A stretch of DNA of 43,323 nt from CAIUKX01 sp964580965 (GTDB lineage: Bacteria > Bacteroidota > Bacteroidia > Flavobacteriales_D > Crocinitomicaceae). The notes below the pieces were generated by a model. It saw nothing but the letters and a program-made list of their open reading frames with translations. It did no database searches and was not told the origin of the DNA. The DNA lies in contig CAZOLZ010000013.1 in the NCBI GenBank assembly GCA_964580965.1, forward strand, positions 1 to 43,323. The letters run 5' to 3'. Each line of letters starts with the position of its first letter. Position 1 is the first letter of the stretch. A program made the translations under genes and the position numbers. This document shows positions 15,312-22,820 of the stretch, in pieces.

Positions 15312-16571
15312 TTAGTTTTTGGCTACTAATTGTCCTTTATTTAAAATTGCAATTACCCTACCTTTTAGTTCTTTATTTAGAAATTGAGAGTTTAAAGTTT
15401 TACTTATAATTTCTTCTTTATGAAATGTCCACCTCCCATTTGGAGAAAAAACAGTTAAATCAGCTGAACTACCTTCCTCTATTGGGTTATTCTGAATTTT
15501 TAAAATATTTTTTGCATTTGTTGTAACAGCTTTTATGAATAATTCTAATTCAAATTCTTCACATGTACTTAAAGCGCTGTAAACAGTTTGTAGTTGAATT
15601 GATCCAAATGATGCATTGTCAAACTCTACATCTTTCTCTTCTTTATCGTGTGGCCTATGATCAGAAACAATTGTGTCAATAACACCTTCTTTTAATCCTT
15701 CCCAAAGTGCTAAACGATCATTCTCTCTTCTTAATACTGGTAAAACCTTATAATTAGAATCAAAGTCAAATAATTGTGTTTCGTTGAATATCAAATTTGA
15801 AATGTGAACATCTGCAGTGATGTTTAATCCTTGATTTTTTGCCTTTCGAATCAAATCAATACTTTCTTTACATGAAACGCCTGTTAAGTGAAGTTTTCCC
15901 TCTGTGTATTCTAATAAACGAATGTTTCTTTCAGTTTGAATTATTTCTGAAATTTTGGGGTCAGCTTTAAGACCTGTTTTTGTAGAGGCTTCTCCTTCAT
16001 TAACTATTCCATTGTTAGCCATTGACTGATCTCGAGAAAATCCTATTACTGTTCCGTCGAAATTCTTAGAATACAATAAGGCTCTATACATAATCCCTGA
16101 ACTAACAGGTTTTAAATCGTCGGAAAACAATCTAACGCCTGATTGAAACATATCGTACATTTCAGTGAGGTTTTCTCCTTTCATTTTTTCAGTAATTGTT
16201 CCAATTGGATGAATAGACGTTACCTCATTTTGAGCTTGATTTAGTATATAACTTACTTGGCTTTTTGTATCGATTACAGGAGATGTTCCTGGAAGTACTG
16301 CAACATGAGTATACCCTCCATAAGCTGCTGCTTTAAGTCCTGACTCAATTGTTTCTTTGTGTTCGAATCCAGGATCACAAAAATCTGCTTTCAAATCACA
16401 CCAACCTTGAGATACATGAAGATCTTCATCCTTTATTACAAAATCATAATTATCAGTTATTGAATCTGCTATTTCAATAATTTTATCATTTTCAATTAAA
16501 ACATCTTTATTTTTTAAATGATGTGATGATTGTTCATCAATGATTTTTGCAGATTTTATAAGGATTTTCAT
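15312..16571 (-). CDS. Dihydroorotase homologue lacking the HxH metal site, probably non-catalytic (PyrX-like)
   Basis: The 419-residue product has the amidohydrolase fold of multifunctional-type dihydroorotases, the third enzyme of pyrimidine synthesis. The diagnostic D-x-H-x-H-x-R-x-P-G is changed: at 59-68 it reads DLKADFCDPG, so both zinc-binding His are replaced (Lys61, Asp63) and the substrate Arg is Cys65, while Pro67-Gly68 remain. The TPHH-like segment is DVHISNL at 254-260. The late SDHRPH at 303-308 and the EEKDVEFDNASFG stretch are kept. Such pseudo-dihydroorotases form complexes with aspartate transcarbamoylase in some bacteria (PyrX/PyrC'). A Bacteroidota paralogue with these losses is commonly annotated simply as dihydroorotase. 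It lies between the BatA and PmtA-like genes. Confidence 0.75.
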   Translation of the reverse strand: MKILIKSAKIIDEQSSHHLKNKDVLIENDKIIEIADSITDNYDFVIKDEDLHVSQGWCDLKADFCDPGFEHKETIESGLKAAAYGGYTHVAVLPGTSPVIDTKSQVSYILNQAQNEVTSIHPIGTITEKMKGENLTEMYDMFQSGVRLFSDDLKPVSSGIMYRALLYSKNFDGTVIGFSRDQSMANNGIVNEGEASTKTGLKADPKISEIIQTERNIRLLEYTEGKLHLTGVSCKESIDLIRKAKNQGLNITADVHISNLIFNETQLFDFDSNYKVLPVLRRENDRLALWEGLKEGVIDTIVSDHRPHDKEEKDVEFDNASFGSIQLQTVYSALSTCEEFELELFIKAVTTNAKNILKIQNNPIEEGSSADLTVFSPNGRWTFHKEEIISKTLNSQFLNKELKGRVIAILNKGQLVAKN

Positions 16572-16609
16572 AAGTTCTATGTTGTTTTATTTTTTGCAAA
16601 ATATGAGTC

Positions 16610-18589
16610 TTACTTCCAAAATTTGATAATTGAAATCTCAGCAAATATCAATATTAAAGATAACATTATAAAAAGTTTCCAGGTTTTTTTTTCTTTTTGA
16701 AGCTTAATTGTTGATTCTGTTATAGGGCTTCCATTCTCATTAATAGATTTAGGGTTAAAAATTGATAATAGTTCGGTTTTGTTGTAATAATTTAGTTTTG
16801 ACTCAGAAGGATTATTGTTTACCGATACTGTTTCTCTAATTTTTTCATTTTGAATTACATTATAAAAGTCAGGTTTTAAATTAAGATTGATTAAATCAAT
16901 TTTTGTCTGATTTTCTTTTGTCGATTGTTTTGGAATATATTCTTTACTATCATTTTTTAATTTTAAAGGTTGATTATTGCTCAGTATTTTATTGTAAAGT
17001 GTATAGTTTTCTTTTGAGTCGTTTATAAAATATCTTAAGTTTGACTTGGAGCTTAATTCACAAATTCGTAGAACTATTGTAGGGAAAAGAGCATTTTTAA
17101 TAATGTCTGAATCATCCGAAGATAAGGAGCTGGTAAATAGGTAAAATGGGGTGTGGATGTTTTTGATTAGAATAGGTGAATCGTTGTTTAACTTGATTAA
17201 AGGAAAGCTTTTGTTACACTCAAAATCTATATAATGTTTAGTTGTTACTCTGTTAATTTTTGGTTTCGACTTTAGTTTTAATACACCTTTAAAAAAAATA
17301 GATTCAGATTCGATACTTGTTATTTGTGTTTTTGAATGGTTAATTTTAAGTATTCTTCCAGTTTCTATTTCTTTCAATAATTTTTCGTAATCTTCTTTTT
17401 TAAAAAAATCCATTTTTCCTGGAAAAATTATTATAGAAGTATTTTTGTTTAATTTGTTTATTAATTGGCTTTTTAAAAAAGGAGAAATTCCTCGAAGCCC
17501 ATTTAGAATGATGACTTGTTTATTTATGAAGGTTTTATCGTTTAATTTTGACTCATTCACTGTGGAGATATTTATTTTTTCTTCTAAATTCAGAACGTTT
17601 TTAACAGAAGCTGAAGAGTCTTTACCATTAATCAACAAGAGTTCTATTTGACTTGAGATGTCATAGTTGAACCTAAAGGTATTATCAAATTGAGTGTTTA
17701 AATCTGTTACGGTTATACTTCCTTTGTTTGATTTTTTATTTTGTTCAACAAAAGAATATGAGATATTTTTTTTAGAATATTTAGGAATTGAAGTGTAAAA
17801 AGTTCTATTAAAATCTTCAAGATTTAGTTTAAGTTCAAGATTTTCTAAATTAAATTTAGAGTTATTATTCAAACGAAAATTAATTTCACAATTTTCTTTT
17901 TGACTGTGGTATGGTTTACTAAACCAAACAGAATCAATATATATATTTGATGTTTGAGAAGGGAGGTATTGTTTAACTAAAGTTGAGTTTAAATAATATG
18001 TTTTATTTGATGATGATTTTTGAAAATCAGAAAAAATATAAAGTTGATTCTTTGATAGTTTATTTTCGCTCAACCAGTTTTTAATCTTATCAATTTTGAA
18101 CACGTTTGTTGAAACGCTAATTTTTTCAATTTCTTGAATTGATTTTTGTTTATTGAATGATTGTGGCGCTGAAAAAGGTAAACCATTTGTTAAAACTTTA
18201 ATTCTTACATTGTTTTCAAAGGATTTGATTAGAGATATAGCATCATTTTTTGCTTGAGATAAAAGTTCACCTTTTTCCCCCTGAATTGTCATTGATTCAG
18301 AATTATCTATGTAGATAATTTTATCTAGGTTATTGTTTTTACTGTTTTTTTGATTTAAATAGAGGTTAGAAAATGCTAAAATTAATGCTGATATATATGC
18401 TATTCGTAATATAAGTAGAAAGATCTTTTTTAACTTTTTTATTGAGTTAGATTTAACACTAAGTTCCTTAAGAATCTTAATATTTGAAAAATATACTTTT
18501 TTCTTTTTCCTGAAATAAAAGAGGTGAATTATTACAGGTATAAAAATCAAAAAAAAACACCATAAAATTTCCGGGTTTTTGAAATGCAT
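16610..18589 (-). CDS. BatA-domain vWA membrane protein
   Basis: The 659-residue product begins with the BatA (aerotolerance regulator) N-terminal domain: MHFKNPEILWCFFLIFIPVIIHLFYFRKKKKVYFSNI, a helix then a basic patch, and a second helix at about 57-78. A von Willebrand factor A domain follows. Its metal site starts with D95-N-S97-E-S99 (a DxSxS MIDAS) in IIYIDNSESM. The middle (about 210-600) is a large extracytoplasmic region without recognised repeats. A last helix near 638-656 anchors the C-terminus. In Bacteroidota this protein type regularly sits next to the dihydroorotase-like gene, as here (38 bases upstream). A role in envelope stress or complex assembly is inferred only from the family. 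Confidence 0.82.
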   Translation of the reverse strand: MHFKNPEILWCFFLIFIPVIIHLFYFRKKKKVYFSNIKILKELSVKSNSIKKLKKIFLLILRIAYISALILAFSNLYLNQKNSKNNNLDKIIYIDNSESMTIQGEKGELLSQAKNDAISLIKSFENNVRIKVLTNGLPFSAPQSFNKQKSIQEIEKISVSTNVFKIDKIKNWLSENKLSKNQLYIFSDFQKSSSNKTYYLNSTLVKQYLPSQTSNIYIDSVWFSKPYHSQKENCEINFRLNNNSKFNLENLELKLNLEDFNRTFYTSIPKYSKKNISYSFVEQNKKSNKGSITVTDLNTQFDNTFRFNYDISSQIELLLINGKDSSASVKNVLNLEEKINISTVNESKLNDKTFINKQVIILNGLRGISPFLKSQLINKLNKNTSIIIFPGKMDFFKKEDYEKLLKEIETGRILKINHSKTQITSIESESIFFKGVLKLKSKPKINRVTTKHYIDFECNKSFPLIKLNNDSPILIKNIHTPFYLFTSSLSSDDSDIIKNALFPTIVLRICELSSKSNLRYFINDSKENYTLYNKILSNNQPLKLKNDSKEYIPKQSTKENQTKIDLINLNLKPDFYNVIQNEKIRETVSVNNNPSESKLNYYNKTELLSIFNPKSINENGSPITESTIKLQKEKKTWKLFIMLSLILIFAEISIIKFWK

Positions 18590-18593
18590 GTGT

Positions 18594-18944
18594 TTATTTC
18601 ATTAAGTTTAATAATTTCTCTTTAACACTCTCTAATCGACTGATAATTTCTTGATTTTGATTTGATTTATTTGAAAGTTCTTTTTTTAGATTTTTGTTTT
18701 TTAATGCTTTCTTAGCGCCTTCTAATGTGTATCCTTCTTTTTTAACTAAAATATATATCATATTGAAGTTTACAACGTCTTTAGGGGTGAATAAACGATT
18801 TCCTTTTTTGTTTTTTTTAGGTTTAATAATAGAGAATTCTTTTTCCCAAAAACGAATAAGTGATGCATTGACTTTAAATAAATCAGCAACTTCACCAATT
18901 GTATAGTAAAGTTTTGTTAGTTCACTTTCTTTAATTACTTTCAA
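18594..18944 (-). CDS. MerR-family transcriptional regulator
   Basis: The 116-residue product has the MerR winged-helix DNA-binding domain: LYYTIGEVADLFKVNASLIRFWEKEFSIIKPKKNKKGNRLFTPKDV (about 12-57). The rest is a short helical segment rich in Lys and Asn that would form the dimer coil. There is no room for an effector domain and no metal-binding Cys, so it is a minimal Bacteroidota MerR. The start is TTG at 18944; no ATG occurs before the HTH. It is the first gene of the minus-strand group (4 bases to BatA) and divergent from the NlpC/P60 gene, so it could control either side. That is inference. Confidence 0.88.
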   Translation of the reverse strand: MKVIKESELTKLYYTIGEVADLFKVNASLIRFWEKEFSIIKPKKNKKGNRLFTPKDVVNFNMIYILVKKEGYTLEGAKKALKNKNLKKELSNKSNQNQEIISRLESVKEKLLNLMK

Positions 18945-19004
18945 AACAGATTAATTTATGTATCGAAAATAGTTATAATTTTATAACATGTAAAATATTC
19001 TGTT

Positions 19005-19535
19005 GTGAAAAGTGTTTTTTTGATTTTTGTATTTCTCACTTTGTCTGTGGTTTTAAAAGCACAATTTCAAGATTCACTAACTATCGATAGTGTTTATTCA
19101 TTTGAGCCAATAGAAAATAAAAAAGAGGAACTTATAAATGATATTATTTCTCATGCGAAAGAATTCTTGGGTACTCCATATAAATACGCAGGAACTTCAC
19201 CTGTAGGTTTTGATTGTTCAGGTTTTATTTATTACGTTTTAGGTGATTTTGGTTTTAAGATAACACGAACGAGTTATGGAATGGCTGAATTTGGAGAAAC
19301 TGTCAAGTTAGCTCAAGTAAAACCGGGTGATTTATTATTTTTTAAAGGCCGAAATTTAAATTCTAAAACTGTAGGTCATGTAGCTTTAGTTGTTGAGCAT
19401 GATGAAGAAGGGATTAAAATGATACATGCCTCATCTTCGAGAGGGATAGTGATTGACCTTTTTACGAACAGTAGTTACTATGTTCCTAGATTTTTAAAGG
19501 CTAAAAGATTGGATTATGGTGTTGAAACGGATTAA
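19005..19535 (+). CDS. NlpC/P60 family cell-wall peptidase
   Basis: The 176-residue product starts at GTG 19005 with a signal peptide (MKSVFLIFVFLTLSVVLKAQ). The NlpC/P60 domain fills residues about 44-165. The catalytic Cys71 is in GFDCSGF, His125 in VGHVALVVEH, and the third polar residue, His141, in MIHASSSRG. The PGDLLFF motif at 107-113 is also typical. These enzymes cut D-gamma-Glu-meso-diaminopimelate or related bonds in peptidoglycan stem peptides. No SH3 or LysM domain is attached, so it is the short form. It is divergent from the MerR-like gene and is followed by the HU promoter. Confidence 0.92.
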   Translation: MKSVFLIFVFLTLSVVLKAQFQDSLTIDSVYSFEPIENKKEELINDIISHAKEFLGTPYKYAGTSPVGFDCSGFIYYVLGDFGFKITRTSYGMAEFGETVKLAQVKPGDLLFFKGRNLNSKTVGHVALVVEHDEEGIKMIHASSSRGIVIDLFTNSSYYVPRFLKAKRLDYGVETD

Positions 19536-19657
19536 TTTATTCTGTCGATGAATTTGATTTATTCGTCGATTATCCTAATAACAGTAAGGATTTCACTTCT
19601 TTTTTCAACAAATAACCCCACTTTTCAACAATTTTCTCATTTTTTTTGCTCTAAATG

Positions 19658-19687
19658 TTGTATAGTAGGTATATTACTATATATTTG
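19658..19687 (+). promoter_or_regulatory. Promoter of the HU gene
   Basis: TTG (19658-19660), a 19-base spacer and TATATTTG (19680-19687) are an exact Bacteroidota consensus, 38 bases before the HU start. It fits the strong expression expected of a nucleoid protein. Confidence 0.75.
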
Positions 19688-19725
19688 CTATAACAATTTT
19701 ATTAACACTTTTAAAAAAATTAATT

Positions 19726-19998
19726 ATGAACAAGGCTGAATTAATCGATGCAATTGCATCTGAGTCTGGATTATCTAAAGTTGATGCAAAAAAGGCATTA
19801 GACGGATTTGTTGCTGCAACTTCAAACGCTTTAAAAAGCGGAGATAGAATTTCTTTAGTTGGTTTTGGTTCTTTCTCAATTTCTGAAAGATCTGCTAGAA
19901 CTGGTAGAAATCCACAAACAGGAAAAGAAATTCAAATTGCTGCTAAAAAAGTAGTTCGTTTTAAAGCTGGTGCTGAACTTTCAGCTAGCGTTAATTAA
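19726..19998 (+). CDS. hup: HU-family nucleoid DNA-binding protein
   Basis: The 90-residue product has the full HU/IHF fold. The helical N-terminus is MNKAELIDAIASESGLSKVDAKKALDGF, then ISLVGFGSFSI, and the DNA-binding arm runs GRNPQTGKEI (about residues 61-70, with the Pro that kinks DNA). It ends KKVVRFKAGAEL. HU bends and packages DNA as a homodimer. Length and motifs are normal, with no extra tail. It is a single-gene unit with a consensus promoter upstream and a strong terminator downstream. A preceding frame at 19548-19739 overlaps its start but looks spurious. Confidence 0.97.
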   Translation: MNKAELIDAIASESGLSKVDAKKALDGFVAATSNALKSGDRISLVGFGSFSISERSARTGRNPQTGKEIQIAAKKVVRFKAGAELSASVN

Positions 19999-20021
19999 TT
20001 CTTTTGAATTATTAAGGTATT

Positions 20022-20048
20022 AAGGGAATCTTTTGATTCCCTTTTTTT
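20022..20048 (+). terminator. Intrinsic terminator after the HU gene
   Basis: Arms 20022-20030 (AAGGGAATC) and 20035-20043 form a 9-base-pair stem with a TTTT loop, followed by a T-run to 20048. It ends the HU transcript. The trmH start is only 22 bases further on. Confidence 0.92.
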
Positions 20049-20069
20049 ATGTTCTAAAAGCTTTCCTAA

Positions 20070-20747
20070 ATGAATAATAAACAATTGTTAGATGCTTTTT
20101 ATGAAATTATTTCTGAAAGTAAGATTGAAATGTTTGATCGTATTGCTTCAGATAGAACAAATTATTTAACTGTTGTATTGGAAAATGTTTTTCAAGAACA
20201 TAATGCAAGTGCTGTTTTAAGATCATGTGATTGTTTTGGGATTCAAAATTTACACGTGATAGAAAAAGATAATCAATATAAAGTTCAAAGAGATATTGCT
20301 TTAGGAGCTGGTAGATGGGTTGATGTTTTTAATTATGATAAAGGTGATAATCCAACTTTAGATTGTTTGCTAAAATTAAAAGATAAGGGATATAAAATAG
20401 TAGCCACAACACCTCATGAAAACGATTGTTTGATTTCAGAATTGGATTTGTCTCAGCCATCAGCACTAGTTTTTGGTACAGAAAGAAAAGGTATATCAAA
20501 AGATGTTAAAGATTTAGCAGATGAATTTGTAAAAATTCCTATGTATGGTTTCACAGAAAGTTTTAATGTTTCTGTTTCGGCTGCAATTACTCTAAATCTA
20601 TTGAGGGCTCGTTTAGAGAAGACTAATATAGAATGGAGATTAAATCATCAAGAACAAATTGATTTGAAACTTGAATGGTCTAAAAAAATTGTAAATAAAG
20701 GTGAATTATTAGAAAAAGAATTGAAAAAAAGATTCTCATTGGATTAA
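20070..20747 (+). CDS. trmH: TrmH-type RNA 2'-O-methyltransferase
   Basis: A 225-residue SPOUT (knotted) methyltransferase. Motif 1 is LENVFQEHNASAVLRSCDCFGI (about 38-58), with the Asn and Arg that serve catalysis in this family. Motif 2 is LVFGTERKGIS, and motif 3 is IPMYGFTESFNVSVSAAITLNLL, which forms the knot binding SAM. The spacing and the RDIALGAGRWVDV segment fit TrmH, which methylates G18 of tRNA, rather than RlmB, which carries an extra N-terminal domain. It starts 22 bases after the HU terminator with no promoter that I can identify, so its expression may depend on read-through. The serC promoter begins just before its stop. Confidence 0.88.
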   Translation: MNNKQLLDAFYEIISESKIEMFDRIASDRTNYLTVVLENVFQEHNASAVLRSCDCFGIQNLHVIEKDNQYKVQRDIALGAGRWVDVFNYDKGDNPTLDCLLKLKDKGYKIVATTPHENDCLISELDLSQPSALVFGTERKGISKDVKDLADEFVKIPMYGFTESFNVSVSAAITLNLLRARLEKTNIEWRLNHQEQIDLKLEWSKKIVNKGELLEKELKKRFSLD

Positions 20748-20767
20748 CATTATGATTGTTATATTTG
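20739..20767 (+). promoter_or_regulatory. Promoter of the serC operon
   Basis: TTG (20739-20741), an 18-base spacer and TATATTTG (20760-20767). It overlaps the end of trmH and gives a leader of about 27 bases to the ATG at 20801. The expected transcription start (about 20774) leaves almost no leader for the TTG at 20777, which supports the downstream start. Confidence 0.7.
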
Positions 20768-20800
20768 TGTATTTAGTTGAAGAATAAATTAATTTTAAAT

Positions 20801-21859
20801 ATGAAACATAATTTTGGAGCGGGACCATGTATTTTACCGCAAAAAGTTTTTAAAGGTGCTGCTGAAGCCGTATTAGATTTTAATGGTTTGTCAATTTTAG
20901 AAATTTCTCACAGACATAAAGATTTTGTGTCGGTTATGGAAGAGGCGATATCGTTCGTCAAAAAAGCTTTAAATGTTCCTGAAGGCTATTCGGTGTTGTT
21001 TTTACAAGGAGGAGCAACTTTAGGATTTACTATTGCAGCATTGAACGGTATGAGAGCTCATAAAAGAGCCGCTTATATAAATACAGGGTCATGGTCTACA
21101 GGAGCAATTAAAGAAGCGAAAAAAGTAGGAGTTGATGTAGTTGAAATAGCATCATCAGCGGATAAAAACTTTTCATATATTCCTAAAGATTTTGATGTGC
21201 CTTCAGATATTGACTACATTCACTTTACATCAAATAATACGATTTATGGGACTCAATTTAAATCTTTTCCAAAGTTGAATGTTCCTTTAATCTGTGATAT
21301 GTCTTCTGATGTCTTTTCAAAAACAATAAATGTGTCAGATTTTGATTTGATTTATGCAGGAGCTCAGAAAAATTTAGGTCCAGCAGGAGCAACTTTATAT
21401 ATAGTAAAAGATGAGTTCTTAGGAAAGTCAACATCATCTTTTTTACCAACTTATTTAGATTTACAAGCGCATGTAAATAAAGGGTCAATGCTGAATACAC
21501 CTCCAGTATTTTCGGTTTATGTTGCAATGTTGAATTTAAGAGATTTGATAAGTAATGGAGGGGTAGAAGCAATTGAAAAAGTAAATGATGCAAAAGCTCA
21601 GTTATTATATAATGAAATAGATTCAAATCCTCTTTTTTATTCACCTGTAGCAAAAGAAGATAGATCAAATATGAATGTTACTTTTTTATTGAATGATGAA
21701 ACTCTAAAAGAACAGTTTGATGAGAAATGGAAACAAGCTGATATTGTAGGTTTACCTGGTCATAGATCTGTAGGGGGATACAGAGCATCAATGTATAATG
21801 CACTACCTTTATCAAGTGTTGAAGTGTTAGTAAATGTAATGAAAGAATTCTCTAAATAA
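20801..21859 (+). CDS. serC: Phosphoserine aminotransferase
   Basis: SerC makes O-phosphoserine from 3-phosphohydroxypyruvate with glutamate (PLP enzyme), the second step of serine synthesis, and can also act in PLP synthesis. The ATG at 20801 gives MKHNFGAGPCILP, the family's standard opening. A longer frame from TTG 20777 adds eight unrelated residues. The 352-residue length is normal. The PLP lysine is K190 in YAGAQKNLGPAG. Other marks are LFLQGGAT near residue 67 and PGHRSVGGYRASMYNA near the C-terminus. The serA gene follows after 7 bases, so the two steps are coupled in one operon. Confidence 0.96.
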   Translation: MKHNFGAGPCILPQKVFKGAAEAVLDFNGLSILEISHRHKDFVSVMEEAISFVKKALNVPEGYSVLFLQGGATLGFTIAALNGMRAHKRAAYINTGSWSTGAIKEAKKVGVDVVEIASSADKNFSYIPKDFDVPSDIDYIHFTSNNTIYGTQFKSFPKLNVPLICDMSSDVFSKTINVSDFDLIYAGAQKNLGPAGATLYIVKDEFLGKSTSSFLPTYLDLQAHVNKGSMLNTPPVFSVYVAMLNLRDLISNGGVEAIEKVNDAKAQLLYNEIDSNPLFYSPVAKEDRSNMNVTFLLNDETLKEQFDEKWKQADIVGLPGHRSVGGYRASMYNALPLSSVEVLVNVMKEFSK

Positions 21860-21866
21860 AATAATA

Positions 21867-22814
21867 ATGATTGTTTTAGCTAATGACGGTATTTCTGATG
21901 CTGGTAAAGTTTTATTGGAAGATAACGGTTTTAATGTAGTTACAGATAAAGTTGCACAAGAAGATTTGATAGATTACATCAATGAAAATAATGTTACAGC
22001 TCTTTTAGTTCGAAGTGCTACAAAAGTTCGTGAAGATATTATAGATAATTGTAACTCTCTTAGATTAATTGGAAGAGGAGGTGTTGGAATGGATAATATA
22101 GATGTTGAATATGCAAGGAGTAAAGGTTTACATGTTGTTAATACACCAGCATCATCTTCTCAGTCTGTTGCTGAATTAGTAATGGGACATATGTTTGCAA
22201 TAGCAAGATTCTTACCTGACTCTTTTAAAAATATGGAAGAAGGAGATTTTAGTGTATTGAAGAAAAAGTATGCAAAAGGAATTGAACTGAGAGGTAAAAC
22301 TTTAGGTATAATTGGATTTGGTAGAATTGGTCAAGCTATAGCTACTTACGCATTAGGTATAGGAATGACTGTTAAAGCTTTTGGAAGAAAGCAGGAAAAA
22401 GTGACATTAAATCTTAATATTAATGAGAATGTTTACCCAGTAGATGTTAATGTTTCAAATGATTTAAGTGAAGTTTTAAATCAATCAGATTTTATTTCAT
22501 TACACGTTCCTAAACAAGAGAATAACAAATCAGTTATTTCTAAAGGAGAATTTGAAATGATGAAAGATGGTGCTATTTTAATTAATGCAGCAAGAGGAGG
22601 GGTGATTAATGAAAGAGATTTGTTAGAAGCTTTATCTTCTGGAAAGATAGCATATGCGGGGCTTGATGTGTTTGAAAATGAACCTAATCCGAACAAGCTG
22701 TTGTTGCAGAATCATAAGATTGCATGTACTCCTCATATTGGGGCAGCTACTATTGAAGCTCAAGATCGAATAGGAGGAGAATTGGCGTCTTTAATTATAG
22801 AAAAATTAAAATAG
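21867..22814 (+). CDS. serA: D-3-phosphoglycerate dehydrogenase, short form
   Basis: SerA oxidises 3-phosphoglycerate to 3-phosphohydroxypyruvate with NAD+, the first committed step of serine synthesis. The 315 residues contain the D-2-hydroxyacid dehydrogenase fold: substrate loop LVRSATKV near 47-54, VGMDNID near 74, Rossmann motif GIIGFGRIGQA (about 149-159), the Arg in INAARGG, and catalytic His290 in PHIGAA. It ends right after the catalytic domain, so the ACT and ASB regulatory domains of longer SerA are absent and feedback inhibition by serine through them is not expected. The neighbouring serC makes the assignment firm, although the family is broad. Confidence 0.92.
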   Translation: MIVLANDGISDAGKVLLEDNGFNVVTDKVAQEDLIDYINENNVTALLVRSATKVREDIIDNCNSLRLIGRGGVGMDNIDVEYARSKGLHVVNTPASSSQSVAELVMGHMFAIARFLPDSFKNMEEGDFSVLKKKYAKGIELRGKTLGIIGFGRIGQAIATYALGIGMTVKAFGRKQEKVTLNLNINENVYPVDVNVSNDLSEVLNQSDFISLHVPKQENNKSVISKGEFEMMKDGAILINAARGGVINERDLLEALSSGKIAYAGLDVFENEPNPNKLLLQNHKIACTPHIGAATIEAQDRIGGELASLIIEKLK

Positions 22815-22820
22815 TTTTTT

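Noticed and set aside
19548..19739. 63-codon frame between the NlpC/P60 and HU genes
   Set aside because: It runs across the HU promoter and start codon, has Cys/Phe-rich composition unlike its neighbours and no plausible start signal.
21258..21668. 136-codon reverse-strand frame inside serC
   Set aside because: It is an antisense shadow of a firmly identified gene, with Leu/His-biased composition.
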